From the NCBI GenBank assembly GCA_011947345.1, contig JAAVTG010000048.1:47769-111768 (forward strand): 64,000 nt of DNA, given 5' to 3'. Of the stretch, positions 22,274-31,992 are shown piece by piece. Position numbers and translations under genes: made by a program. The notes under the pieces were generated by a model. The model did no database searches. It saw only the letters and a list, made by a program, of their open reading frames with translations, and was not told the DNA's origin. How positions within the stretch are numbered: the first letter of the stretch is position 1; each line of letters opens with the position of its first letter. Origin of the DNA: Phytophthora quininea (Eukaryota > Oomycota > Peronosporomycetes > Peronosporales > Peronosporaceae).

Positions 22274-23767
22274 GTGAATGGGAAGTCGGTAGATCCACGT
22301 AATGGCGTACGAGATCCACGCGATAATACATGTGATCTGCACGTGAGAAGTATTGCTGCTGTGTCAAGTCTACGCCCTGCGGACGAATTCGCGAGATCCA
22401 ACCCGCAAATGGTGATGGACCTTGATCAAGATGAGCCGAAGGGCTACTGGAAGCAGAATACACCGGATCGGTGGTTTACTCCCGGGGATGAAGATATTTA
22501 TCCCGAAGATCCAGGATCCCGACGGGTGAATGCATGCGGATCCAACCCGGGATCTACGGATCTGTTACCAGGAGAGTCACGCGGATATTGGAAACGTCAT
22601 GCACCTGGTAAATGGTTCCGACAAGCTAAGATCACAGGCAAGATCAACAATGAAAAAGCGATCTTGCTGCTAGATAGTGGCGCCGAGGTGTCCATTGTGG
22701 ATACCGCCTTTGCTCGTAAGGTTGGTTGCTACATCGATATAAGCCAGAGTCAAGACTGTGTGGGAATTGGCGAAAATGTGTACCGAACGGAAGGAAGAAC
22801 CAGGATCAAGATCACGTTGGCGGGGTATTTGGTATATTTCTTCGACATCTGGGTAGGTGATCTAACTGGACAGGAGGCGATCCTAGGCATGGACTTCATG
22901 GTTCCGGCAGGGATCCGCTTGGATCTGGCCGTTGGGTCCGTTTGTTTGCCCGACGAAGTCAAGATCCAGCTCAGTGGGCGCCGTCAGCTCTATAGCGACA
23001 AGGCGAGACAACTGAAGGTGGAGCGAAATGTGTGGATCGAGGTGGGAGAGTCGATCGAGCTACCTATGCGTTTGAAGACACGAGATCACGAGAAACTGTG
23101 GCTCACCCGTGGTGATCGCTGGGTACCCACGATCGAGGACGGTCCAGGTAGGACACAGTATTTGCGGGTGACCAACGTGAGTGAGAAGCGAGCAGTGATC
23201 AGTCACCACACGCAAGTAGGTATGTGGTTAGCCGAAGGTCGAGTTCCACGAGCACCAGGATTCATCTCGGTCGGATCCAGGCGTTATGAGGAGTGGCAGA
23301 ATCTTGCAATGGAAGCAACGGTGGAATTTCCACCTGAAGAGCCCGAGATCGACTCGGAGCCCGCGGTCGAACGTCCAACTTATCCGACTCCACGCAGGAT
23401 ACTTCAGCGGAAGCAGATCCATGCGGGATCAGATCACCAAGCCAATTCAACCCACCATCTCCAGAGGGATTTTGAACACCCCGCTAAGGAGGTCTGCAGG
23501 GCTCTGGCAACTCAGCAAATTGGTGACACCAGTACCCCAGATCCTGTTGTTACGGACGAACTGCTTGTCGGATCGAGCGGCAGTATTGAGACCTCGACGG
23601 AAGCGCAGCCGGAGTCGGATCTTCGGTCATCGATCAAAGATCTAGCAGAAGGAGGCCGGGGGCAAGTTACTGGACAGCCCGGAGGAGCTGATCCTGACCG
23701 GAAGCCGTTGGATCCAACTACGATACCATTGAATCCCCTGCCGGGAGGTCTGGATCCGAGTCTTTAG
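22274..23767 (+). CDS. Element D aspartic protease region
   Basis: A 497-codon frame. Two related N-terminal segments (GYWKQNTPDRWFTPGDED and GYWKRHAPGKWFRQAKI) form an internal duplication just before the protease. The active-site loop is AILLLDSGAEVSIV (DSGA), followed later by EAILGMDFMVPAG, the usual hydrophobic-Gly block of retroviral-type proteases. The C-terminal third is Ser/Pro-rich linker. It would mature the polyprotein. This region is unbroken. Confidence 0.8.
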   Translation: MNGKSVDPRNGVRDPRDNTCDLHVRSIAAVSSLRPADEFARSNPQMVMDLDQDEPKGYWKQNTPDRWFTPGDEDIYPEDPGSRRVNACGSNPGSTDLLPGESRGYWKRHAPGKWFRQAKITGKINNEKAILLLDSGAEVSIVDTAFARKVGCYIDISQSQDCVGIGENVYRTEGRTRIKITLAGYLVYFFDIWVGDLTGQEAILGMDFMVPAGIRLDLAVGSVCLPDEVKIQLSGRRQLYSDKARQLKVERNVWIEVGESIELPMRLKTRDHEKLWLTRGDRWVPTIEDGPGRTQYLRVTNVSEKRAVISHHTQVGMWLAEGRVPRAPGFISVGSRRYEEWQNLAMEATVEFPPEEPEIDSEPAVERPTYPTPRRILQRKQIHAGSDHQANSTHHLQRDFEHPAKEVCRALATQQIGDTSTPDPVVTDELLVGSSGSIETSTEAQPESDLRSSIKDLAEGGRGQVTGQPGGADPDRKPLDPTTIPLNPLPGGLDPSL

Positions 23768-23998
23768 ATCCGGATCCGGAAGGAGATGACCAAGTGTGCT
23801 ATCACGAAGGGGGCGATCTGAACGTGGAAGATGTGAAAGATCAGTTAGCGGTGCTCCCGGAAGTAGTTTCGACCACCGATGAGGTGGCGATTGAGGATCT
23901 TCAGGTGGGAGATCCTCTGATCAACACCCAGAGGAGATCGATCGGCTTCGAAGGTTGATCTGGAGGAAGAAACCCTGCTGATCGGAAAAGGGAATGCA

Positions 23999-25589
23999 TT
24001 GCCGCCGGCCGCAAAAGGGGCGATCTGTGATATCGACGTGGGCAATGCTAGACCCGTAGCTCAGAGAGTGCGAAAGGTAGCTCCCCGGTTCAGAGACGAA
24101 TTAGCGGAACTGATCAAGGGACTGCTGGCTGCTAAGATCATCCAACTGTCGAGATCACCATGGGCCTCCCCGATCGTCGTGATAATCAAGAAGAATGGCG
24201 TTGATATTCGTCTGTGTATTGACTATAGGTTGGTGAACAGCTTGACTAGGCTGATGGTGTACCCAATGCCACTGATCAATGATCTGCTAGAAGATCTGGA
24301 CAAAGTACTATGGTATTGCTCGCTCGACATGGCTAGCGGTTTCTGGGTGGTGTCGATGACGGATCGAGCTCGATTGATCTCGGCATTTATCACGCCATTC
24401 GGGCTGTTTGAGTGGCTGCGTATGCCGTTTGGATTAAAAATGCTCCTCAGATCTATCAACGTCTGCTGGATAACGCACTGTATGGATTCTTGCGGATCTC
24501 GAAGTCAGGATCCACGGATCAACCAACAGATCTATTCCTGGAAGGAGAACATGAAGATCCGCACAAACCATCAGTCCTGGGACGCAGATCCTACATCGAC
24601 GACATCCTCGTGACGGCGAAATCGTGGGATCAATTGTGTGATCGCGTGGAGAGCCTGCTAGAAACCTGTGATGAATGGAATTTATCTGTCAGCGTAACGA
24701 AGAGTTTTTGGGCTTGCGGCAGGTGGATTACGTGGGACATCGAGTCTCTGACCAAGGACTGGAGGCGAATCCAAAGGATCTGTCGACTTTAGTAGATCTG
24801 CCTTTCCCGGGATCACTGAGATCCATGCAATCGTTCCTGGGTAGCTTGAATTATTACAGCCGATACAAGGAGGACTATGCCGTCTACGCCTCGATCCTAT
24901 ACGAACTGAGGGAAGTGGACTTCGCAGAGTTGGAAAAGGACGGCCTCCGGGAGCGGATCCAAGCGGTAGCTGATGGAGCGGCTGTAGATCGACATGTGGA
25001 GACGGGAGATCCGGATCCAGACGTGCTGGATCCATCAAGATCAGGAGGTAAATGGGTCAGATCATGGCGCGCATGTGATGCTTTGAAGCAGAAACTTGCG
25101 ACAGCTCCCATCTTACGACACTTCGCCCCGGATCTAACTCCGGTGGTGATCGTTTATGCTAGTGACTGGGCGATCTCGACGGTATTAGCGCAGGAACATG
25201 ATGAAAGGCTGGATCCGGTTTTATTCACCAGTCGTACACTGAAATCCAACGAGATCAACTACAATGTGGTGGAGAAGGAGATACTAGCACTGCTCCGGAT
25301 GCTGGATCTAGGATACAACATGCTGGCGGGACGTGAGATCAAGATCCTGACCCGACACTCTACACTGGCATGGCTGTTTAGATCTGCCGGTCTCCAGGGA
25401 CGTCTGGGACAATGGGCTGCCCTGCTGTCGCCGTGGACGCTTGAGATCACGAGATCTACCAAGGGAGAAGATGAGATCCTGGGTGTATTGGCTGCCAGCA
25501 TTACCCCTAGATCCAAAGTGGACGAGGCACTGACTGCCATAGCCCCCGAAAGGAGCCCAAACGCAAGATCCAAGCTCCAATCCCAGTGA
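23999..25589 (+). pseudogene. pol: Element D reverse transcriptase and first RNase H
   Basis: Three frames in sequence. 23999-24440 has IIKKNGVDIRLCIDYR, CSLDMASGFW and LRMPFGLK. About 24440-24700 has APQIYQRLLDNALYG and the catalytic SYIDDILVTAKS. 24675-25589 has VDYVGHRVSDQGLEANP, QSFLGSLNYYSRY and RNase H (VIVYASDWAISTVLAQ, NYNVVEKEILALLR, LTRHSTLAWLF). The two frame changes lie inside the RT, so no active enzyme can be made as given. Between the FGLK and IYQR blocks the alignment is otherwise normal, so these look like single-base events rather than large loss. Confidence 0.85.
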
Positions 25590-25599
25590 TCCAGGCCGA

Positions 25600-26618
25600 A
25601 GAGGCCCTGTTTGTAGTGAGTTTCGATGGATCTGCCCGGATCAAAAGGTGGAGGCGCGTACAGCGCGATCTTGTGGTAGTTACCCGAATGGAACATAGTG
25701 AAGGCCAGATCCGTGTATGCAGAAGGCCTTACAGTCAACCAAGCTGAGTATAGTGGATTGATCTTGGCATTAGGATTACTCAACGGTCTGGATCCGACTC
25801 GGTTGGTGATTTGCGGCGACTCCAACCTGGTGGTCCGTCAGGTGCGAGGCGAGATCGATTGCAAGGCCCCAGGACTGACTTTGTTGAAGCAGAAGGTATT
25901 GGATCTGCTACGGATCTGGCCGAATCACGAGTTGGTGCACGTCAAGCGAGATTGGAATGCTAGTGCAGATAACTTGGCGAGCGCAGCTCTTCAGCGACAA
26001 GAAGGCACAAAGGTACAAGGCGAAGCCGAGATCCAGGATCTGACTGCGCTCAATCGCCTGGATGAGATCCTGAAGCCCCAGATCGGAGATCCAGTGGCAC
26101 GGATCTCGCCGGTCATGACTCGATCCAACGCCAGACGCAGATCCAACCCAACGGCCCTGCAGGAAAATTTGATCCAAGACTTGCGGATTGAACGGATCCG
26201 CCAGGCGCAGGACGAAGAGATGTGGATCCACAATCTCAAGAAATTTCTGAAAGGAGATCTAGCAGATCTGGCTCAAGAAGACGCGGCGGTGTGTAGGAAG
26301 ATCTCAGCGGATTACGAAGTAGGTGAACGAGATTTGTTATTCTTTTGCCCTCTGGGTAAGGGATTTGATGCGGATCGAGATGGATTAATGAGGCTAGTAG
26401 TGCCAGAGACACTTTACGAAGATGTGTTGTCCCATTATCACACCAGTCTGGAGAGAGGGCATCAAGGGATCGGCCGAACTTACCAGCGGATCCGGAAATA
26501 TTTCCACTGGAGAGGTCTATATCGCAGCGTCCAAAGATTTGTGGGTGAGTGCGTCGACTGCGAGACCGGCAAAGGTAGGCCCACTATCCGTGGAGAGTCA
26601 CCAGGGAATGTGAAGTGA
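25600..26618 (+). pseudogene. Element D second RNase H and integrase zinc finger
   Basis: A complete second RNase H fold follows the first. Its four acidic positions are visible: Asp in VVSFDGSA, Glu in NQAEYSGLILALG, Asp in VICGDSNLVV, and Asp in NASADNLASA. A frameshift near 25650 and a TAG near 25674 break its first strand. The integrase HHCC zinc finger then follows (HYHTSLERGHQG, CVDCETGKG). An added RNase H next to the original is known from plant Tat-type and some oomycete Gypsy elements. The frame ends at 26616-26618 and overlaps the next one. Confidence 0.8.
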
Positions 26619-27802
26619 ATTACCCTTTCCAGATCGTGGCTATGGATCACATACCTTCCTTGCCCAAGTCTTACAAAGGCAACATTGAGTTGCTAATCTG
26701 GGTGGATCTGTTCTCGGGCTATGTAATTGCTAAAGCTAGCGCGTCCAGAACAGCACAAACGATCGCAGAGTCGTACGAAGAGTGCGTTTTCCGCAGGTTC
26801 GGGGCCAGCGAGATGATTCGACACGATAGCGAACCTGGGTTTATGTCCGACTTCTTCCGTGCATTTAACAAGATCTTGGGTCAGCGTCAGCGCGCCACGA
26901 TGGACTACCGTCCGCAAGCGAACGGAACCGCCGAACGCATGGTTCAAACACTGACTAGATCACTGAAGATATATGTACAAGATGTGGATCAGCGAGATTG
27001 GGATGAATATGCCGAAAGATTAACTCATGCGATCAACACGGCGCATGATCGGATCCGCGGGGAAACACCTTTCTATCTGGTACATGGGTGGGACCCTAGA
27101 TCCACCTTGGAGGCGATCGTCCCGGTGGGTAGTACCCAGATCCGAGATCGAGATCCACGAAGATGGAGATATCGGATCCAAAAATGGTATTCTCAAGCCA
27201 GGAGGCAAGTGAATGATAAGTTGCGCGAGGCGATCGAAGATCGAGCCGAAACACACAACGGAAATGCCAGATCACATGAGATCCAAGCCGGATCACGAGT
27301 CTGGCTGTATTTGGATCGCGTCAAGGAAGGATATGCCAAGAAGTTGGCCCATCAGTGGCATGGTCCCTTCCGAGTGGCTGAAAAAGTGAACGAATACTCG
27401 ATGCGACTCGAGATCTCCGGCACGAGCTATGGTATATTCCCGATCGTACATGTATGTAAGCTGAAGAAAGTGAAGGACTATCCTGATCAACCCAAGATCC
27501 AGCTCCTGGTGGACGAACAGGATCGGCTGGATTTCGACGAAGCCCTACTACCGGAAGACAGCTGGATCCAAGATCTAGAGCCGAATGAATATGAAGTGGA
27601 ACGGATCTCCGACGTGAGGACAGGCAGGCGAACACGATATGGCCGGATCATGCGAGAATTCTTAGTGCACTGGAAGGGATATGAAGATCCATCATGGATA
27701 GACGAAGCAGATCTGAATTGTGGCGCATTATTGCATGAGTTCCTTCGCGAACGCGCGGATCAGAACCGATTCGGTGTAATGCAGTCTCACGAGAAGGGGT
27801 AG
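26615..27802 (+). CDS. Element D integrase core and chromodomain
   Basis: A 395-codon frame opening with GTG at 26615 (in the element it is entered from the preceding frame). Catalytic triad: Asp in VAMDHIPS, Asp in MIRHDSEPGF, Glu in ANGTAERMVQ. A GPY/F-type segment follows (HQWHGPFRVAEKV), then a chromodomain (YEVERISDVRTGRRTRYGRI, EFLVHWKGYEDPSWI). It inserts cDNA into the genome. Unbroken. Confidence 0.87.
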   Translation: MNYPFQIVAMDHIPSLPKSYKGNIELLIWVDLFSGYVIAKASASRTAQTIAESYEECVFRRFGASEMIRHDSEPGFMSDFFRAFNKILGQRQRATMDYRPQANGTAERMVQTLTRSLKIYVQDVDQRDWDEYAERLTHAINTAHDRIRGETPFYLVHGWDPRSTLEAIVPVGSTQIRDRDPRRWRYRIQKWYSQARRQVNDKLREAIEDRAETHNGNARSHEIQAGSRVWLYLDRVKEGYAKKLAHQWHGPFRVAEKVNEYSMRLEISGTSYGIFPIVHVCKLKKVKDYPDQPKIQLLVDEQDRLDFDEALLPEDSWIQDLEPNEYEVERISDVRTGRRTRYGRIMREFLVHWKGYEDPSWIDEADLNCGALLHEFLRERADQNRFGVMQSHEKG

Positions 27803-28305
27803 CGGCTGGATCCAGCAGAACGAGTTGGTCATTCTGCTGGGAAGTTGGTTGAAGGGATCGGCAAGGTGGTTGCAGATCTGGAGGAAAGGGGATTGATGTG
27901 TGCATATTTGCATATGGATCCGAGCATAATAAGGTCAGGACAGCTCGGATCCAAGTGAAGTTGACCATGCAAGGAAAATGAAAGACCAGGATCCAGGTAG
28001 GGATAGGGAAAGCTAAGTGAGGAAAAAGGAGATTGGGAACGATTATGGATGAGTGGAGTGGAGAACTATCTACCGCTGGAAGGTGACGAGTGAGCTAGGG
28101 GACACAGTAGCTAGTGGTCAGAATTCACCGATCCACGAAGACGAAAGAAGAAAGAAGCTGGATCGAGACGGATCCGGTCAGAAAATGTCGAGATCAGCCG
28201 AGATCTGAAGGTACGATCGGCTTGCAGACCCGGATCCAGCCAGGATCCACTTGCAAAATTAACTTGCAGACCCGGATCCAGCAAAGACCCACACACCGGA
28301 CCGGC
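27803..28305. other. Element D untranslated spacer between pol and antisense ORFs
   Basis: No gene. It includes two near repeats of CTTGCAGACCCGGATCCAGC (around 28220-28285) and abundant GATC. Confidence 0.5.
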
Positions 28306-29091
28306 CTACGGACCCAGATCACGTGCGGTAGCGTCAAAGCGAAAGGGTAGGCGTGCAACATCGCGCGCTGGGTGGTAAGCAGGGAGGTCCCGGTAATAAT
28401 TGCGCCACGGATCCACCTCGTCACATTCAGCGAGAGCTTCGAGCAGATCCGTAGGCAGATCCCGGGCAGGTGGTCGAGCAGCACCAGCAACAGCAACTGG
28501 GCGAGCCAGCAGCCGCGCTGCGCGACCAGGATACCAAATGACACTCTCCTCAATCCTGGGGAAGTGTAGGAAGAATGGATCCAGCAAGATGTCGATGTCA
28601 CACCAACCGTCGCGCGTTGCCACCAACAACAGCTTGATAAACTTGCCCCAACGCGGACCGGCGTGGGATCTGCGCTGCTTCCGTGTCGAATAGTATTGAT
28701 CCAGTGCTGGATCTGCTTGACGCATTGCATTGGAAATGGGAAGATAGTGAGTTGACTCCCAGTAAGCCTGTCGATCCCGCTCCTCGTTGGCGAGATATAA
28801 GTCCACCGCGGTCGCGAGGCTAGTTTTCGCATGACGGTGGGCACGTAGATCAAAAGTCAGCGGTGGCTCGGAGTTCTCCAAAACCTCCCAAGGACGGGTC
28901 GCTAACAGCGTCGTCAGGTTGGTGGGGGTAATCAGATCCGCGCAGTACTGTTGGGTATGTACTGCGGGGGCCCGAGCAGGTTTCAAAGGGAAGATCCACC
29001 CTGGTCGCAGCGGAAATCTGCGAACCAGAGTCGAAGGGATCATGCCCGTAACCTGGATCCGGCTTAGGAGCCCCGAGTCCCACGGATCCAC
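28306..29091 (-). CDS. Element D antisense ORF 3
   Basis: A 261-codon frame on the strand opposite gag-pol. It contains DLYLANEERDRQAYWESTHY, a basic STRKQRRSHAGPRWGKF segment and a DGWCDIDILLDPFFLHFP block. The composition (balanced, with hydrophobic clusters and aromatic residues) looks like a folded protein rather than a shadow. The preceding antisense frame (29064-30016) leads into it. I do not recognise a family. It may be one exon of a larger antisense gene with 30098-31041. Confidence 0.5.
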   Translation of the reverse strand: MDPWDSGLLSRIQVTGMIPSTLVRRFPLRPGWIFPLKPARAPAVHTQQYCADLITPTNLTTLLATRPWEVLENSEPPLTFDLRAHRHAKTSLATAVDLYLANEERDRQAYWESTHYLPISNAMRQADPALDQYYSTRKQRRSHAGPRWGKFIKLLLVATRDGWCDIDILLDPFFLHFPRIEESVIWYPGRAARLLARPVAVAGAARPPARDLPTDLLEALAECDEVDPWRNYYRDLPAYHPARDVARLPFRFDATARDLGP

Positions 29092-30016
29092 CTCGGCCGG
29101 GCTAAAGTACCGGGGGCGATCGAAGCCAGGAATGAACTCTTCATATGGAGCAAAAGGGTTGATCGGAAGAACAGGGGTTCCGGGGGTGATCGGCTAGGTG
29201 ATCCACCAGGAGATCCAGGGGGCGATCCGCGAGGCGATCCACCCGGGGATCCATGGGGTGATCCACGCGGCGAACCATCTGAAGGCCCGGATACCGGGTG
29301 TTGGAGCGGTGATCCGCTGGTTGGAGATGCGGATCTCGCAGGATCTGCCGTCGGAACGTCGCTGGGACGGACCTCAGCCACGGCCTCATCCGCCCCGGTG
29401 GCGAGGCAGTCTTCCGCCGATGATCGGCGGATCTCCGCACGGGATCTAGCCTTCGCCATGAGGACCTGCTCGTCCAAATCGCTGCCCGCGTCGGGGCTGC
29501 CATGGTCGTAGGACCGTCATCACCAGTCAGATCCACCTCGACTTCAGTGGGCCCGCCTGATCCGCCTTGATCGTCGCCCGATCCGCCCCGATCGCCACCC
29601 GATTCGCCTTGATCACCGCCCGATCCGCCTTGGTTGTCATCCGATCCACCTTGGTTGTCATCCGATTCAACTTGATCATCGGCGATCTCGACGAGATCAC
29701 CCTGGTCATCGTCAATCTCGCCGGATCCGCCACCCAGCTCGTCTGATCTACCGTGATCACCGGAACTCAGGTCGCCCTCGCGGTTCTGGATGACAGATCC
29801 AGCGTCACTTTCCGGCGAGGAAGGTCGAGGGATCTTGGGTGAGGGTCCCGCCGCTGCCGCCAGAGCACGAGGACGCTTGGCCCCGAGGCAGGTCCCAGCC
29901 AACGAGACGATCCCGGATAAGTGCCGAAGCAGGGTATCTCGTTCGGCAGTGACGGACGCCAAATCGTTGACAGCACAAGAGTGACGAGACTGAATTCGCG
30001 CGACGTCCCGTGTCAA
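29064..30016 (-). CDS. Element D antisense ORF 2, low-complexity acidic and GSP repeats
   Basis: Two overlapping minus frames. The first (from 30016) starts with a helical segment (NDLASVTAERDTLLRHLSG), then PRPSSPESDAG and a repeated acidic tract of DDQGGSG-type heptads (29552-29690 in DNA). The second (29064-29477) continues with a GSPRGSPHGSPGGSP-type tract from a 12-bp minisatellite. The frame change suggests a missing base between them. No enzyme-like motif. Probably the disordered middle of the antisense protein. Confidence 0.45.
29197..29280 (+). repeat. 12-bp minisatellite, about 7 units
   Basis: Units of the form GGNGATCCACNN repeat with a strict 12-base period, each holding one GATC except the last, degenerate unit. 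On the minus strand they encode Gly-Ser-Pro-x. Confidence 0.8.
29552..29690 (-). repeat. 21-bp coding minisatellite, about 6 units
   Basis: A 21-base period encoding an acidic Gly/Asp/Gln/Ser heptad on the minus strand. Units differ by substitutions that keep the Asp-Gln-Gly pattern. Confidence 0.65.
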
Positions 30017-30097
30017 GGACCTGACGGAGTTGTTGGCTTCAGTGACGGAGCTGTCAGCGTCAGTAAGGGCCCGACCTACGGGGAATGGAGATCAGAG

Positions 30098-31041
30098 TTA
30101 GTATGGTACGGTAAGAGGGGATCGGTAGCAAGACAGACGCTTACGCAGGCGAGCAATCTCCGATTGAGAGCCATCACGCACTTGGGTGGCAGTATCCCGC
30201 TCAGATCTAGCTTGATCCAGCTCCTGTCGGGTCTGCTGAAGTGAGATCACGAGGGCGTCGTAAAGCAAGCGAAGCTGGGTGAGTTCGTGCGTCAGTCGGG
30301 AATTTTCCTGCTCAGCCGCATCCGCGACAGCGCAGGCAGCGACTAATTGAGCCCCGTCGCTCCTAGCATGATCCGGAGCCGTAGATCCCGCACCGGAAGT
30401 CAGAGATCTGAGGTGATCCAGGTTTGCCATCGCCGTGGCTTGAGCTACCAGAGCTTGATCACGATCACGTTCGGTGGTGTATATCTGAGACTGCAAGAGC
30501 CGCAGATCCGCCTCTGCGACGTCCAGATCTTCTTGGCAGCAGTTCCGATCGGCCGTGATCCTATTCAGACCCGCCTGGAGGTGGCCTCGATCCGCCACCA
30601 CATCGTCGAGATCTACTCGGAGACGGTCGCGATCAGCCGTGATCCGGTCCAGATCTTGGTATAGGCGGTGGATCCGACGCCGGCTGACAGAGATCTCGGC
30701 ATCTTGAGCGCGGATCTGGCTTTGGAGTGACTCGATCTCGAATGGGACGAAATCACGGCGCTCTGCCTCGCGCAGGCTCTCCATCAGCTCCAGCTCGCGG
30801 TGCAGACGACAGAGCTCATCTTGTTGATCGTCAAGGAGCTCCTCCAGACATGAGAGCTCCCATGTACGACGATCCAGCAAGGCTTCAGTATGGGACGAAG
30901 GGGTGCTGACGAATCCGCACGCGACTGCGAGGCATCGATCGGTGAAGCCACCTCTAACGGAGGCGCGAGGTTGGGAGGCACCGCAGGAGAGCCTTGCACA
31001 TCGCCGTGGGGCGAGCCCGCGGAGTCTTGGCTGGGTTCCAT
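30098..31041 (-). CDS. Element D antisense ORF 1, long coiled coil, open from the 3' LTR
   Basis: The minus frame that ends at 30098 is open from inside the 3' LTR (31423). A more protein-like start, an ATG at 31039-31041 in a neighbouring frame (MEPSQDSAGSPHGDV), joins it if one base is lost or gained near 30895. From about 30900 leftward there are some 200 residues of heptad-rich helix (ELSCLEELLDDQQDELCRL, RIHRLYQDLDRITADRDRLR, ENSRLTHELTQLRLLYDAL), a classical coiled coil. This is far longer than expected for a frame shadowing nothing, since no plus-strand gene lies here. Function unknown; a structural or RNA-binding accessory protein is possible. Confidence 0.55.
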
Positions 31042-31110
31042 GTGGAAGGAAGCCAGGAGATGAAGTGCGAGCGGTGCCTGACGTATTGTCGTTGTAGGGC
31101 AATAACCACA

Positions 31111-31123
31111 GGCAGGAGGCGGT
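31111..31123 (+). promoter_or_regulatory. Element D polypurine tract
   Basis: GGCAGGAGGCGGT lies directly before the 3' LTR, the position for priming plus-strand DNA synthesis. Confidence 0.6.
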
Positions 31124-31988
31124 TGTGGTGAAGCGCTTTCCCGGAAATGGGGCGATATGGGAGCCCAGCGTGCCGGAGCCGGACTCAGATCCCCGGATCA
31201 GACATGGGTACATCGCGGAAACACTGGATCCAGACGTGGGCAGCCCGGATCTGCAACCAAGGCCGTTCCAGACGTGGATCTGGCACACCAGAGGACTGAT
31301 CAAGCGACAACATCCAGCGGCAGGTATAGAAATGGTGCAGACGATAGGTTTTGGGATGGGATCTCCAATGGATCCACTCATAATTTGCTTAATACAGAGT
31401 CGAATTTGCCTTGTACACCACAAGTGCCCTTCTTAGCGCATAAGACTACGGGATCTACATTGGCCCAGTCCAGCTACGTCGGGATCACCGCGGATCAAGC
31501 AGCGCTCGGGTGATCTGGATAATATATTGACCAGATCCACTCGCAGTCTAGATCCACAAGTATCAAGTGCAGATCCAAGGTCTACTGGAGTTACTACTTG
31601 GCCAGGACGACCGATCGACCCCCAAGATCACGCTATTGGAAGCGTTCAAGTACGGAAAAGGAGGACCACACACCCCTCAAGGCAACCCTCCACCTGGATC
31701 CAAGATCCAGGCCCCAGATCCAAGTAGATCCAAGCGATTACTGGTCTGGCAAATATTCAAGGACGCAGAGTGAAGATTCCCGCGCTGCTCCTGACCTCCC
31801 ACGTCCCGCCAAGACGTTCGATCTTGACAGATCAAGCATCCTCGAAGCACCTGAAGAGCAGATCCAGCCCGCCGACGGGTACACAAGGTGAGCACACTTC
31901 AGCATCCCCACGGATATCGGAGGACCCCTCCGTTAGTCGGTGTCTGGGCGCAGTGGAAGCGGATTTTGATAAATCCCGCTACACCACA
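31124..31988 (+). repeat. Element D 3' LTR
   Basis: 865 bp, nearly identical to 19022-19887; one C fewer in a C run and three substitutions noticed. The antisense ORF 1 frame begins inside it. Confidence 0.92.
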
Positions 31989-31992
31989 CGTA

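Larger units (their letters stand above)
19022..31988 (+). mobile_element. Element D: large Ty3/Gypsy LTR retrotransposon with extra RNase H and antisense ORFs, nested in element A
   Basis: Inserted in the protease of element A with target duplication CGTA (19018-19021 and 31989-31992). Two LTRs of 866 and 865 bp begin TGTGGTGAAGC and end CTACACCACA; I see four base changes or one-base indels between them. Plus-strand genes: gag (20438-22211) with three zinc knuckles, protease (22274-23767), RT/RNase H (23999-25589), a second RNase H plus integrase zinc finger (25600-26618), integrase core plus chromodomain (26615-27802). About 3.3 kb between pol and the 3' LTR carries ORFs on the minus strand. 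The DNA is packed with GATC. Dual-RNase-H Gypsy elements have been described from oomycetes. Frameshifts and stops break gag and pol. Confidence 0.93.
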
